Below, in pieces: positions 51,712-59,963 of a stretch of DNA of 64,000 nucleotides. The translations under genes were made by a program, and so were the position numbers. The stretch covers positions 1 to 64,000 of the forward strand of contig CATKYJ010000004.1 of NCBI GenBank assembly GCA_949840885.1, given 5' to 3'. Source of the DNA: an uncultured Acetatifactor sp. Lineage in GTDB: Bacteria > Bacillota > Clostridia > Lachnospirales > Lachnospiraceae. Positions within the stretch are counted from its first letter, which is position 1. Each line of letters begins with the position of its first letter. A model generated the notes under the pieces. The model saw nothing but the letters and a program-made list of their open reading frames with translations. It was not told where the DNA came from and made no database searches.

Positions 51712-51740
51712 TTGAAAAAAAATCAATCTTATTATATCAT
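51712..51740 (+). promoter_or_regulatory. Candidate promoter of the 51796 gene
   Basis: TTGAAA-N17-TATCAT on the plus strand, overlapping the divergent minus-strand promoter. Confidence 0.4.
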
Positions 51741-51759
51741 AAAGATTAGTGTAGCGCAA
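51731..51759 (-). promoter_or_regulatory. Candidate promoter of the glycan operon
   Basis: TTGCGC-N17-TATAAT on the minus strand; the -10 box is perfect, the -35 weak. Shares its -10 region with the plus-strand promoter at 51712, so the two may compete. Confidence 0.45.
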
Positions 51760-51795
51760 TGAAAGGATTCGCCGTAGTTTCGATGGGAGGTTTGT

Positions 51796-52446
51796 ATGAA
51801 AAAGAAAATGAAAAGGCCTCGCGCCATTTTGCCGATTATGGCAGGGATATTCGTATGTATCCTGATGCTTGCGTTCATAATAATGCCTTTCCCGGCCTCC
51901 GGGCTGACCATTCGGCTCTATTTCGGTGATTTTACGGGAGACAGCCTTCAAATGTATTACACAACAGACACGAATCCGCTTATGGGACCGGAACAGATCT
52001 GCACTGCAGCCTATGATGCAGAGAATAAACTTGCGGTCATTAAGCTCTCCCCTGAGTTGGCGGATCATATTACCCAGATCCGCTTTGACTTTCCAGAGAC
52101 AAACCAGGTTCTCTCCGTCACCAATATCTCTTTCAGCAGCGCAGGCATTATCCAGCGCCACTGCGATCCCTGTGACTTTTTTGAGGAAGACAATATAATC
52201 TTCAAAAACAGCATCCCGCAAATCGATCTGGTCGAGAGCAGAAAAACTGCTTATATTCAAACGAGCGGCCCGGACCCCTATTTAGTGTTCTCCCACGGGC
52301 TGCTTGCCGATATGCTTCAGTACAGAAGTTCTTTCCGCAAATCAAGAGCGGCCGCCTGCATTCTGCTTGTTCTGGGATATGTGTCATACCATATCGGGCT
52401 GTTTGGCTCCAAGGAGGATTCCCTGATCTGCCAGGAGGCGGAATAG
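51796..52446 (+). CDS. Membrane protein with extracellular beta-rich domain, unknown
   Basis: 216 residues. N-terminal helix (ILPIMAGIFVCILMLAFIIM), an outside segment of alternating hydrophobic strands (LTIRLYFGDFTGDSLQMYYT; NQVLSVTNISFSSAGIIQ) and a C-terminal hydrophobic stretch. The outside part resembles the lumenal domains attached to some GT-C proteins, without the multispanning half. GGGAGG precedes the ATG. Divergent from the glycan operon; probably connected to it. Confidence 0.75.
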   Translation: MKKKMKRPRAILPIMAGIFVCILMLAFIIMPFPASGLTIRLYFGDFTGDSLQMYYTTDTNPLMGPEQICTAAYDAENKLAVIKLSPELADHITQIRFDFPETNQVLSVTNISFSSAGIIQRHCDPCDFFEEDNIIFKNSIPQIDLVESRKTAYIQTSGPDPYLVFSHGLLADMLQYRSSFRKSRAAACILLVLGYVSYHIGLFGSKEDSLICQEAE

Positions 52447-52495
52447 CCGTATCCTCCTTACAAATGATTGATCTGCTGCCCTTTATCCCTCTTTC

Positions 52496-52549
52496 TCACA
52501 CCCCAGTCAGCGCCTCAGGCCTCCCCACCACGTTCAGAGGCCCATACCC
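52496..52549 (-). pseudogene. 18-codon relic of an S8 peptidase C-terminus
   Basis: Encodes GYGPLNVVGRPEALTGV and a stop, against GYGRLNVVGTFDALIGV at the end of the intact S8 peptidase at 58085. DNA identity over these 55 bp is high and stops abruptly at both sides. The rest of the 52447-52775 gap holds the terminator at 52697 and nothing else I can support. Confidence 0.7.
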
Positions 52550-52696
52550 TGCTGATGTCAAGGACGACCTTTCAATGTGCGTGTAAAAGGATGGTAAAAA
52601 AAGTTTCTTTCACCCAACGTCAAAAATCAGGGAGCGTGACGAGTCATTCTAGCCCATATCAATGCCGCCGTACCCACAAGCCAAAAACGGCGCAAA

Positions 52697-52739
52697 AAAG
52701 CAGGGAAACATCCTGAATCATCAGTTATTTCCCTGCTTT
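52697..52739 (-). terminator. Terminator of the second PD-(D/E)XK gene
   Basis: AAAGCAGGGAAA and TTTCCCTGCTTT form a perfect 12-bp stem; the minus strand continues TTTTTT. 37 bp past the stop. Confidence 0.88.
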
Positions 52740-52775
52740 ATGTCTACGCTTTAAATTTTTGTCCAGCTTTTCAGC

Positions 52776-53816
52776 TTAACTGATATATGGCTGGATTGCT
52801 TTCCTGTCCCCCTCAGAAACATCCAGCATATCCATGGAGTGCTCTGCAGACCATCCTGCCTTTTCCATCAGATTTTTGATATTCTTCAGCAAAGTGGACA
52901 TCCGGTCTTTCTCTGCCGCAATCCTTTCTTTCTCTGCCGTTTCTTTCGCTGCTTCCGCTGCCGCTTCCGCTGCCGCTTCCGCCGCCGCTTTCTCAGCTGC
53001 CCTCCGCTTCATTTCTTCTATGGCCAAACACACGTTTGTCTCCTCCTTATCTTTTTCCATCTCTATGTTTGCACCTACACAGGCATTCAGCACATCGACC
53101 TCTGCCCGCCCCAGATACCGGAACCCTTCATCTGCCGCTATAACTTCCCCGAGCCTGTCGGCATCCTGTGAGTACTTGATGAACGACAGCACTTCTTTCA
53201 GGGATGTCCGGAATTTTCCAAAGTCACCATCCTTTATGGATGCCGGGGCGACCAGGTTTATCTTATAGTCTGGCACCAGCGCCAGGATCCTGGCATCCTG
53301 TTCCCCCAACATCTCATGGAGGGACATCGGCCCGTCCCATTCCTTAGCGAAAAAACAGACCACCAGCGTCACTACCGGCAACAGCCTATCCTGCTTCATG
53401 AACCCTGACAGGTACTCGTCCCCATCGGTTCCCTTGTAATCGCCTGAACGCTTATGGGAAGCTGCAGCGTTGGCCACCTGCTTCGCATACTGCAGGGCAT
53501 CATATACCATGTTCTTTACCGGCATCGCATTGTGCACATGAGACTGGGCCTCCACTGCCAGGAGCAGGTACGCTGTGCGCCTGTCCATCATGGCGACCAA
53601 TGACTTTATCACGTCCCTTGTCCTCTGTATCGGCTGCTTGACCCCATCTTTCCCTCCATAGGGGACATCCACCTCCCGAGTGTCCAGTTCCTCCAGGCTG
53701 TCCGGATCTATGACCTGCTCGCCGCCGTAGATGTAGTAGTTAAACACGTCCGCAAAAATACGGTTCTGCCCCATGTATTTCGTTGTCACAGTATCCTTTA
53801 GGCCCATAGGCTCCAC
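52776..53816 (-). CDS. Rpn/PD-(D/E)XK family protein with alanine-glutamate coiled coil
   Basis: 346 residues. Nuclease-like core in the first 200: NRIFADVFNYYIYGG, then AYLLLAVEAQSHVHNAMPVK with the E-x-Q catalytic pattern and YDALQYAKQV. A tract of EAAAEAAAEAA type (about 276-295) joins to a coiled coil. Same broad superfamily as the gene at 1770 but a different subgroup. Candidate promoter at 53865-53893. Confidence 0.8.
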   Translation of the reverse strand: MEPMGLKDTVTTKYMGQNRIFADVFNYYIYGGEQVIDPDSLEELDTREVDVPYGGKDGVKQPIQRTRDVIKSLVAMMDRRTAYLLLAVEAQSHVHNAMPVKNMVYDALQYAKQVANAAASHKRSGDYKGTDGDEYLSGFMKQDRLLPVVTLVVCFFAKEWDGPMSLHEMLGEQDARILALVPDYKINLVAPASIKDGDFGKFRTSLKEVLSFIKYSQDADRLGEVIAADEGFRYLGRAEVDVLNACVGANIEMEKDKEETNVCLAIEEMKRRAAEKAAAEAAAEAAAEAAKETAEKERIAAEKDRMSTLLKNIKNLMEKAGWSAEHSMDMLDVSEGDRKAIQPYIS

Positions 53817-53864
53817 CCCCTATCATATGCTGTGCTGCTGGCATATATTCTCTCTCTTGTAAAT

Positions 53865-53893
53865 ATCTTATCATGCAGGCCGGATTTTTACAA
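53865..53893 (-). promoter_or_regulatory. Candidate promoter of the PD-(D/E)XK gene
   Basis: TTGTAA-N17-TAAGAT on the minus strand, about 50 bp upstream of the start codon. Confidence 0.4.
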
Positions 53894-54059
53894 CCTCCAT
53901 ATCTTTTGGAATCGTACTAAAACCGCCCTCCGCTCCAGCGTTATATAAATTTCTGCAAATGTTTATGTGGGTTAACATGATTAATTTCATTTGAGAATTC
54001 TCTCTAAGCAAAGCGCTGCTATGTGGCGTGGAAAAGAAACTAATCATCCCCCTATCCGC

Positions 54060-54764
54060 TTAACCTGCCGTCGGATAATAAAAGGTAATCGCCGTAACAA
54101 TATCATCTTTCATCATCAGTGCCACATAAACAGGAATGGTGTCTGGCGGCTGCTCTATCTCCGCAATCATAACATAATCAAACTGATTATCCCAACGATA
54201 TTCTTTTCCGTCAGCATATTGCAATTCTTCATCCATGCCTGCAGGACTGCGAGGATAAGCTGCCTGGTTCCACCCCATATGACCAACCACTCCATTGAGG
54301 ATATTATTTTCCATATCCAGCATTGCCATGGCAGGGTAAAGCTCAATGACCTCACCTTTTGTCATGCCCACGGAAATCCCATTTCCCAATGAATGCTCCC
54401 CGTTCACAATGGCATATCCAAACAATTCCGTTCTGTCAGCTGAAAAGTCATACCGCCCATAATAATATTCCACGCCGTCTACTGTTACGATATACCATCT
54501 GCCTTCAGATGCTCCCGGCAGCGTACCGCGTATCTGCTGTTTTTCCCCTTTTTCACAGGCGCTTTCAAAGTCATATTCTACGATTTCCGGTGTAACCTTC
54601 ACATCTTCTGATGTAAAAATCTGAATGCTGACAGGGGTCTCCCCAGGCTTAGTTTCTGACACGGAGCTCGGCTCAATTGAAACTTCCTCACGATGTTCGG
54701 GAGCACATCCCGTACATAAAACACCTATCAGAATTGCCATATAAATACCTATGATCTTCTTCAT
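54060..54764 (-). CDS. Putative lipoprotein, unknown function
   Basis: 234 residues. Signal peptide MKKIIGIYMAILIGVL ending in lipobox LCTGC (Cys18), then a Ser/Pro/Glu linker and a domain with ISVGMTKGEVIELYPAM, a SmpA/BLIP-like 'G-M-T-x-x-x-V' element, and a C-terminal strand pair. Start ATG 54764 follows AGAGGA. Single gene. No partner visible. Confidence 0.75.
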   Translation of the reverse strand: MKKIIGIYMAILIGVLCTGCAPEHREEVSIEPSSVSETKPGETPVSIQIFTSEDVKVTPEIVEYDFESACEKGEKQQIRGTLPGASEGRWYIVTVDGVEYYYGRYDFSADRTELFGYAIVNGEHSLGNGISVGMTKGEVIELYPAMAMLDMENNILNGVVGHMGWNQAAYPRSPAGMDEELQYADGKEYRWDNQFDYVMIAEIEQPPDTIPVYVALMMKDDIVTAITFYYPTAG

Positions 54765-54857
54765 AACACGTCCTCTTCCTATCACTACTTCATAATATTT
54801 TCCGAAATTTTCTAGTTTCACTAAAAACTGCAAAGAGAATGAAAAAGTTGTAGACTG

Positions 54858-55094
54858 GTGTATCTATCACATATTATACATGAAAACCCTATCCTGAACA
54901 GACAGAACTCTTATTTTGATGAATATTTTTCGGATGCAACAAAGCCTAACCTGTTTCTTATCCTCGTCTCCATACTAGTGCCGGATATCTTCCGGTCTAT
55001 ATGTTTTTCACATAGCCATATACTCTCAAAGCTTTCAGATGCATCGCTGAATGCGTATTACTACACACTTAAGACTGACAAGCTGACATTATAG
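54858..55094 (+). pseudogene. Probable IS4-type transposase N-terminal relic
   Basis: The frame contains FLILVSILVPDIFRSICFSH and KLSDASLNAYYYTLKTDKL, which I recognise as the N-terminal part of an IS4-like transposase common in Lachnospiraceae. It stops after about 60 credible codons and no DDE region follows. No terminal inverted repeats found. Confidence 0.4.
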
Positions 55095-55501
55095 TAGAAA
55101 AAGAATGCGAAAAGTTCGATTTCCGCTCAAGGACTTTCGGCCATGCCGCACATGAGTTATTATCTGCCTGCTTTTTAAGCAGAACTTCATGACGGCGATT
55201 TTGCGTTTCGGTGTGATAGAAGCGGAATTATAGAATCTATGGATTCCATACACCCCATCCGAATACATTATGTCTAAAGAAAGCTCGCCACCCTCTTCAG
55301 CTCCAAAGAATATCGTTGGGCCTCCCTGTTCCATTAAAATGCCTATCTCCACACGGATTTTGATTCTATCCTCACCCACGTCATAACGAATCTGGTTCAG
55401 GCAATCGATTCCAAAAAATATCCTTCAGATGCATCCCCGAACCTTTCCCAGCCTATCATCGTTTCGGTTACGCCGTCCTTTGAGAGGTTCTTTTTGTGCA
55501 T
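55089..55501 (-). pseudogene. Frame-shifted unrecognised gene
   Basis: One frame gives VTETMIGWERFGDASEGYFL followed by a stop; the neighbouring frame continues without a break as CLNQIRYDVGEDRIKIRVEI, ILMEQGGPTIFFGAEEGGEL and DIMYSDGVYGIHRFYNSA. The joined reading looks like a real protein with a single-base shift near 55400. Family unknown. No ribosome site for the first part. Confidence 0.45.
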
Positions 55502-55540
55502 AAAGCATCTGCTTTATTTAAAAGGGCTACCTAAAGCGCC

Positions 55541-55690
55541 TTACAATAGTCCATATCTCACACCCCAATAATTATAGGGCTGTGATAATAATTCACATAT
55601 TTGCTTCACCGCCAAATAGCCTGCTACAAGCCCTTGATATATAAATCCACTCCATGTAGGTATCGCGTCATGTTCAAAAATAGAAGCCAT
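55541..55690 (-). CDS. Truncated third gene of the RloAB operon
   Basis: 49 residues, starting MASIFEHDAIPTWSGFIYQG and continuing VAGYLAVKQICELL. The WSGxxYQG start is what I recall from N-termini of large defence-island proteins (ABC-3C or DUF4297/Cap4-like), here cut short by a stop. A good ribosome site (AGGGG, eight bases upstream) and the 25-bp distance from rloB place it in the same operon. Either a remnant of a longer gene or a small protein in its own right. Confidence 0.5.
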   Translation of the reverse strand: MASIFEHDAIPTWSGFIYQGLVAGYLAVKQICELLSQPYNYWGVRYGLL

Positions 55691-55715
55691 CTTTTATTCC
55701 CCTTCCGTACACAAA

Positions 55716-56414
55716 CTAAAGTAATCCAATCTTATTTAATATTTCTCCTACCAGACGATAGACATTACTTACCGGCCACATCTCCGATGGCTTCCTCTTT
55801 CCATTTTCCTCACATCTTTTATAGCATCTCTCCGCCACCAGAATTGCTCTTTTCTCATCCCCGAATTGTACCAGTTTTCTGTAGATATCCCTGTCGTTCT
55901 TAGAATACTTCTGCCCTGTTACCCTCTCAAACTTCTCAGCAAACCGGTCACAGCAGGTATAAGACTCCATAATCACAGGCATCTCTCCAAAATATGCATA
56001 CATCCATATCTCAAAGCATGGATTAGACCATCCTGCTCCCACACCGCTTTTTTCCGCCGTCTGTATAATCTCATTAAAGTCTTTCACCTGGTCTCTGTCC
56101 AAGACAATCCACGGAATCCGATACTGTGATTCCTGCCCTGTCATTTCCAGAGCCTTCCTCACAAGCTCCACCGTCCTGGCTTTCTCCACCTTTATCACAA
56201 GCCGATCTTTCAGTTCCATCGGAATGCTGTCCCGCAATCCCTCAAAATAATTCTTCTCTGTTTCTTCTGTATCCGTCACAATGAGATAATATCCCAGTTC
56301 AGGAACTCTGGCTCCCACACGCTTGTTTCTGTCCCGCCTTTTTCCCGCCCTGCTGTCGCTGGGTTTTCCAACAGCAGTGGCTTTCTTTTCTGCCGCTTTT
56401 CCCCTATTTGCCAT
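55716..56414 (-). CDS. rloB: RloB-like protein, TOPRIM-type defence effector
   Basis: 232 residues. Basic N-terminal tail, then YYLIVTDTEETEKNYFEGL and PWIVLDRDQVKDFNE (conserved Glu and D-x-D of the TOPRIM-like RloB family, PF13707), SNPCFEIWMYAYF, and a helical end. RloB is found with the ATPase RloA in restriction-linked loci; related pairs (PARIS AriA/AriB, OLD-type) act against phages. The start overlaps the end of rloA by 11 bp. Confidence 0.85.
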   Translation of the reverse strand: MANRGKAAEKKATAVGKPSDSRAGKRRDRNKRVGARVPELGYYLIVTDTEETEKNYFEGLRDSIPMELKDRLVIKVEKARTVELVRKALEMTGQESQYRIPWIVLDRDQVKDFNEIIQTAEKSGVGAGWSNPCFEIWMYAYFGEMPVIMESYTCCDRFAEKFERVTGQKYSKNDRDIYRKLVQFGDEKRAILVAERCYKRCEENGKRKPSEMWPVSNVYRLVGEILNKIGLL

Positions 56415-57699
56415 CCACTGTCCTCCCCTTCAACATCTTCATAGGCTTTAACGCCGGAATCGCTCCATAATTCCCCGTAAGATAATTCTTTGCAAGAGCT
56501 TCATCCCGCCGCACCTTGTTTCCCTCTTCATCCTTAAATTCAACCAAAGAGTACAATTCCGAAACCCCGTCATGCTTCTTATTGACCATCCAGATTTCAT
56601 CCCGCCGCAGCAATTCATTGGAAAACTGCCATATGTCATGGGTTGTAAATATCAGCTGCGCATTTCGGGTATTTATTTCTGGAGAAAGAAAAGTCAATAT
56701 AATATTTCTTACCAATAAAGGATGCAATCTGGCGTTCAACTCATCAATAAACAACGTAGAACCCTGATCCAACACCTCCTTTAAGGACGGATACAAGGCA
56801 AACATTTTCAATGTCCCACTGGATTCCTGTTTCAATGGAATAGAAGCCATTTTATTGCTGTCTCCCATTTTATGCAGAGCGTCAATCTTATAGCTTTTAC
56901 TATTGTCTTTCTCACTCTCCCCAGGAAGTTCTTCTATGCTAAAATCCCGGATTGCCTCGTCAAAGGATGCAAAATATTCCACCACATTATCCTGCACCTC
57001 TTTCCGCTCTACAAACCCTTCCGGCAAAACCCGGGAAAGAAAGAAATTCTCTGCAGGATCGCCAAAATTCACAATTTCATTGCTCAAAAACCAATCCCTC
57101 ACCTTTTTCAGCTTTGGAATCCGCAGCTTTGACCCCAAAGATACAATAAGGGACTCCCTGTTCAGAGATGCCTTGATATTCTCCACATGGTTTTTGGAAA
57201 ACCCGTTCATCTCCAACTCTTCGCCGTTTTTGCGATAAAAGATTGTCCTATATTTATTTCTTGCCGTTTTTGCCTTGGAATAGAGCCATTCCTCCACCAC
57301 CTCATCCTTTTTCAGGGAAAAACCGTATTGGTATGTCTTTCCCGTATCCTCTGAATTGTCAACATAAAATACTTCAAAGGTGGTCTCTTCGTCACAACTG
57401 TTTTCATCAAACAGAAACGGGGTCACTTTCAGATAGGAATCCCCTGTTTTCCGACGCCGTTCCTCTTCATCACCGAATTTAAAGGACTCGTCTACATAAT
57501 AAGTCATATATTCAAAAGCATCATATACGTTGGACTTCCCGCTTGCGTTGGCACCATAGATAGCTGCTACTTTCAAAAGCTTGTCATTCGCCTCTTCTGC
57601 CACATGGTCTTCATGTTCTGTTATTTTTGTTGCTGTTAAATCTAAAGATACCTCATCACGAAAGGATTTAAAGTTTTTAAAATTAAATTGAATCAGCAT
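56404..57699 (-). CDS. rloA: RloA-like AAA15/ABC-type ATPase
   Basis: 431 residues. N-terminal LIQFNFKNFKSFRDEVSL, Walker A IYGANASGKSN (Lys55), ABC-like signature QESSGTLKMF, Walker B TLFIDELNARLHP and switch FTTHD. Structure-like relatives are the SMC/Rad50-type ATPases of defence systems. First gene of a three-gene unit with rloB and a truncated gene. Upstream promoter at 57754-57781. Confidence 0.88.
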   Translation of the reverse strand: MLIQFNFKNFKSFRDEVSLDLTATKITEHEDHVAEEANDKLLKVAAIYGANASGKSNVYDAFEYMTYYVDESFKFGDEEERRRKTGDSYLKVTPFLFDENSCDEETTFEVFYVDNSEDTGKTYQYGFSLKKDEVVEEWLYSKAKTARNKYRTIFYRKNGEELEMNGFSKNHVENIKASLNRESLIVSLGSKLRIPKLKKVRDWFLSNEIVNFGDPAENFFLSRVLPEGFVERKEVQDNVVEYFASFDEAIRDFSIEELPGESEKDNSKSYKIDALHKMGDSNKMASIPLKQESSGTLKMFALYPSLKEVLDQGSTLFIDELNARLHPLLVRNIILTFLSPEINTRNAQLIFTTHDIWQFSNELLRRDEIWMVNKKHDGVSELYSLVEFKDEEGNKVRRDEALAKNYLTGNYGAIPALKPMKMLKGRTVDGK

Positions 57700-57753
57700 A
57701 GCACTCTCCTGTTTATGGGTTCAACTCTATAATTCGGTCTCACTTATATGCAT

Positions 57754-57781
57754 ATTATATTCTATTTAGAGAAAATATCAA
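57754..57781 (-). promoter_or_regulatory. SigA-type promoter of the RloAB unit
   Basis: TTGATA-N16-TATAAT on the minus strand, 55 bp before the start codon. The rest of the 385-bp gap (57782-58030) is A+T-rich with no gene or repeat that I can support. Confidence 0.6.
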
Positions 57782-58030
57782 CATCTAATTTCATTTTTTT
57801 CGCATTTATTTGCTTATTTTTTAAATTTTATGTTTTTATACATCTGCTTTTCTATTGGTTTGTAGAGATTTCTCTGTTTAAAATGCATCTCTCATAAGCT
57901 TAACAGTTTCTTTTTCTTATTAGTCGTATCCTTTTCCACACGCCGCGCCTCTCAATATAGAGCATCCTTATTTTTATTACATTTGTCAAGTAAGTATAGC
58001 CAGACCTTGTTTTCATCATTTTAATACAAA

Positions 58031-58066
58031 AATCCCCTTTCGGCTTTCTCATGCCGAAAGAGGATT
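58031..58066 (-). terminator. Terminator of the S8 peptidase gene
   Basis: AATCCTCTTTCGGC-type arms, 14 bp with one G-T wobble, 8-nt loop, followed by TTTTTG on the minus strand. Confidence 0.88.
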
Positions 58067-58084
58067 ACGATTGTCTATACACTT

Positions 58085-59803
58085 TCACACCCCAATCAAC
58101 GCATCAAACGTCCCCACCACGTTCAGCCGCCCATACCCCCACTCCCGATTCGGATACGTCAGCTCCGCACTCCGCGAAGCCCCCCTGACGAAGTAGTTCT
58201 TGATCTCCCTGCTGGCCACGATCCGGTTGTTCCCCTCCACCACCGCCCACTGCAGGAACTGTGCCACCGCGCCTGCCGTCATGGCGGCGGCCAGGGAACT
58301 GCCGGTCTCTCTGCCCCGGATTGTGGAGATATCCACCCCGGGCGCAGCCAGATCCGGGGCTATCGCATTGTCCCTGGTGAAGCCTCTTCCGGAATCAATG
58401 TAGAAGCTGTTGTTGGCGGCATTGTAAGTGGAGACGCTGATTACGTCCCTGGCCATGGCCGGCTCCGTCAGCGTAATATACGGAGACGCTTCCAGAAAGT
58501 AGGCCTGCGTGTTCATGAACTGTGTGATGGGCAGCCACATGTGGAAGCTTCCATTGTGGACGCTTCCCACCGCCTCCACCAGGAAAGTCCAGATGCCCGG
58601 AGTAGGCTGGGCCACGCGCAGCAGAATCAATTCCTCCCCCGAGGCAGGCTCCACCAGCGTCCCCGTTATGGTGATTTTCGTCCTCTCGTAAATGAAACTG
58701 TATGTGATACTGTCCTGGATGCCCAGCCTGACAGGCGGTATAGTCTCTCCGCCCGGAGAGCGCACGGATACGGTAAACACATCCGGCACATTTCCCCACA
58801 GTTCCATGACAAAGCCCTCCGCGTTTTCCGCTACCCTGACTTCCACCGGCGTCACGGCGGATCCGCTGCCTCTCCCTGACGGATCCATATTCCCCTGATA
58901 ATGATGGCCTGCGTTCCCCTCGTTGCCGCCGCAGACCACCACCCCCCGGCTGCGCCTTGCTGCGACCGCATCCAGGTACCGCGGCAGCGGCGCGTTTCCC
59001 TCGTGATCCCCATAGCTGGTTCCCAGCCCCAGGCAGATGACCACAGGACGGCGGAACTGCTCCGCAAAGCTGTCCGCATACCGTACCCCCAGCATAATGT
59101 CGGTCTCCGCATAGGCCGGCACTCCTGCGGGCACCATAAAAAAATCCCTGAGGTACTGCTTGGCTTCCTTGAGCTTCACCACCACAATATCCGCGTCCGG
59201 CGCAGCTCCCACATAAGTCAGGCCGTTCCCCAGCCTGCTGCCTGCTGCCACACCCGCCATAGCGCTCCCATGCCCGTTTTCGTCCCTGCTGGGGACTATG
59301 CTGTATGGGTCAGGAGCCTGCAGCGCCCGATTGATATCCTCTCTGGTATATACCGTGCCGTAGTGGAGCCCCTCCGGAGCCGGACCGTCCTGAATGGTCT
59401 GATCCCAGATTGCAAGAATCCGGCTGTTCCCCTGGCTGTCCCGAAAGGCCTCGTTGGTATAGTCGATTCCCGTATCGATGATACATACCACAACCCCCCG
59501 GCCAGTCAAGCTCAAGGGGTTCCTCTGGGCCTGGGTGATGCCGCTGACGATGAGGCTGTTGGGGTCAAAGCCAAGGCTGCCGGTTTCCCCCTGCATCAGG
59601 CCATACAGCTTCGGCACGCTCTTGTAGTCAAAGAAGTACTCATTCATGTTCCGCACATCCTCCCGGCTGATGTACACAATATTATAGAATTCATCCACCT
59701 CAAGGTAGCACAGATCAAAAAAAGCGTATTTCAGGGCATCTATGGGGAAATCCGTTATGACATCATAATAATTGTTCGAAAGAATCTTATCCCTGCAGTC
59801 CAT
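58085..59803 (-). CDS. Subtilisin-like (S8) serine peptidase, Csp-like
   Basis: 572 residues, no signal peptide. All three catalytic residues present: Asp110 (VVVCIIDTGID), His178 (DENGHGSAMAG) and Ser503 (ETGSSLAAAM). A large insertion (about 300-440) between His and Ser forms a jelly-roll-like domain, as in clostridial CspB/CspC and other intracellular subtilases. Whether it processes germination proteins here is unknown. AAAGG precedes the ATG. Confidence 0.88.
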   Translation of the reverse strand: MDCRDKILSNNYYDVITDFPIDALKYAFFDLCYLEVDEFYNIVYISREDVRNMNEYFFDYKSVPKLYGLMQGETGSLGFDPNSLIVSGITQAQRNPLSLTGRGVVVCIIDTGIDYTNEAFRDSQGNSRILAIWDQTIQDGPAPEGLHYGTVYTREDINRALQAPDPYSIVPSRDENGHGSAMAGVAAGSRLGNGLTYVGAAPDADIVVVKLKEAKQYLRDFFMVPAGVPAYAETDIMLGVRYADSFAEQFRRPVVICLGLGTSYGDHEGNAPLPRYLDAVAARRSRGVVVCGGNEGNAGHHYQGNMDPSGRGSGSAVTPVEVRVAENAEGFVMELWGNVPDVFTVSVRSPGGETIPPVRLGIQDSITYSFIYERTKITITGTLVEPASGEELILLRVAQPTPGIWTFLVEAVGSVHNGSFHMWLPITQFMNTQAYFLEASPYITLTEPAMARDVISVSTYNAANNSFYIDSGRGFTRDNAIAPDLAAPGVDISTIRGRETGSSLAAAMTAGAVAQFLQWAVVEGNNRIVASREIKNYFVRGASRSAELTYPNREWGYGRLNVVGTFDALIGV

Positions 59804-59926
59804 ATAGAGCCTTTCCCGCTTCAGGCGCCGTCATATTCCTATTATTCTATGTGGAATGAGAAAATTTGTTCCGGAAGCCGAAAAGCCCAACTCTGCATTT
59901 TATTTATATGCCTCTACAGCTAAAAA

Positions 59927-59956
59927 GGGCAGCAGGCCATCTATAGCCTGCCGCCC
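59927..59956 (-). terminator. Terminator of glgX-like gene
   Basis: GGGCGGCAGGC and GCCTGCTGCCC pair over 11 positions with one wobble, then TTTTT on the minus strand. Confidence 0.88.
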
Positions 59957-59963
59957 AAATCCA

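Noticed and set aside
51703..52260. 185-codon minus-strand frame opposite the membrane protein at 51796
   Set aside because: No ribosome site, composition poor; the plus-strand gene has a ribosome site, membrane helix and beta-rich domain.
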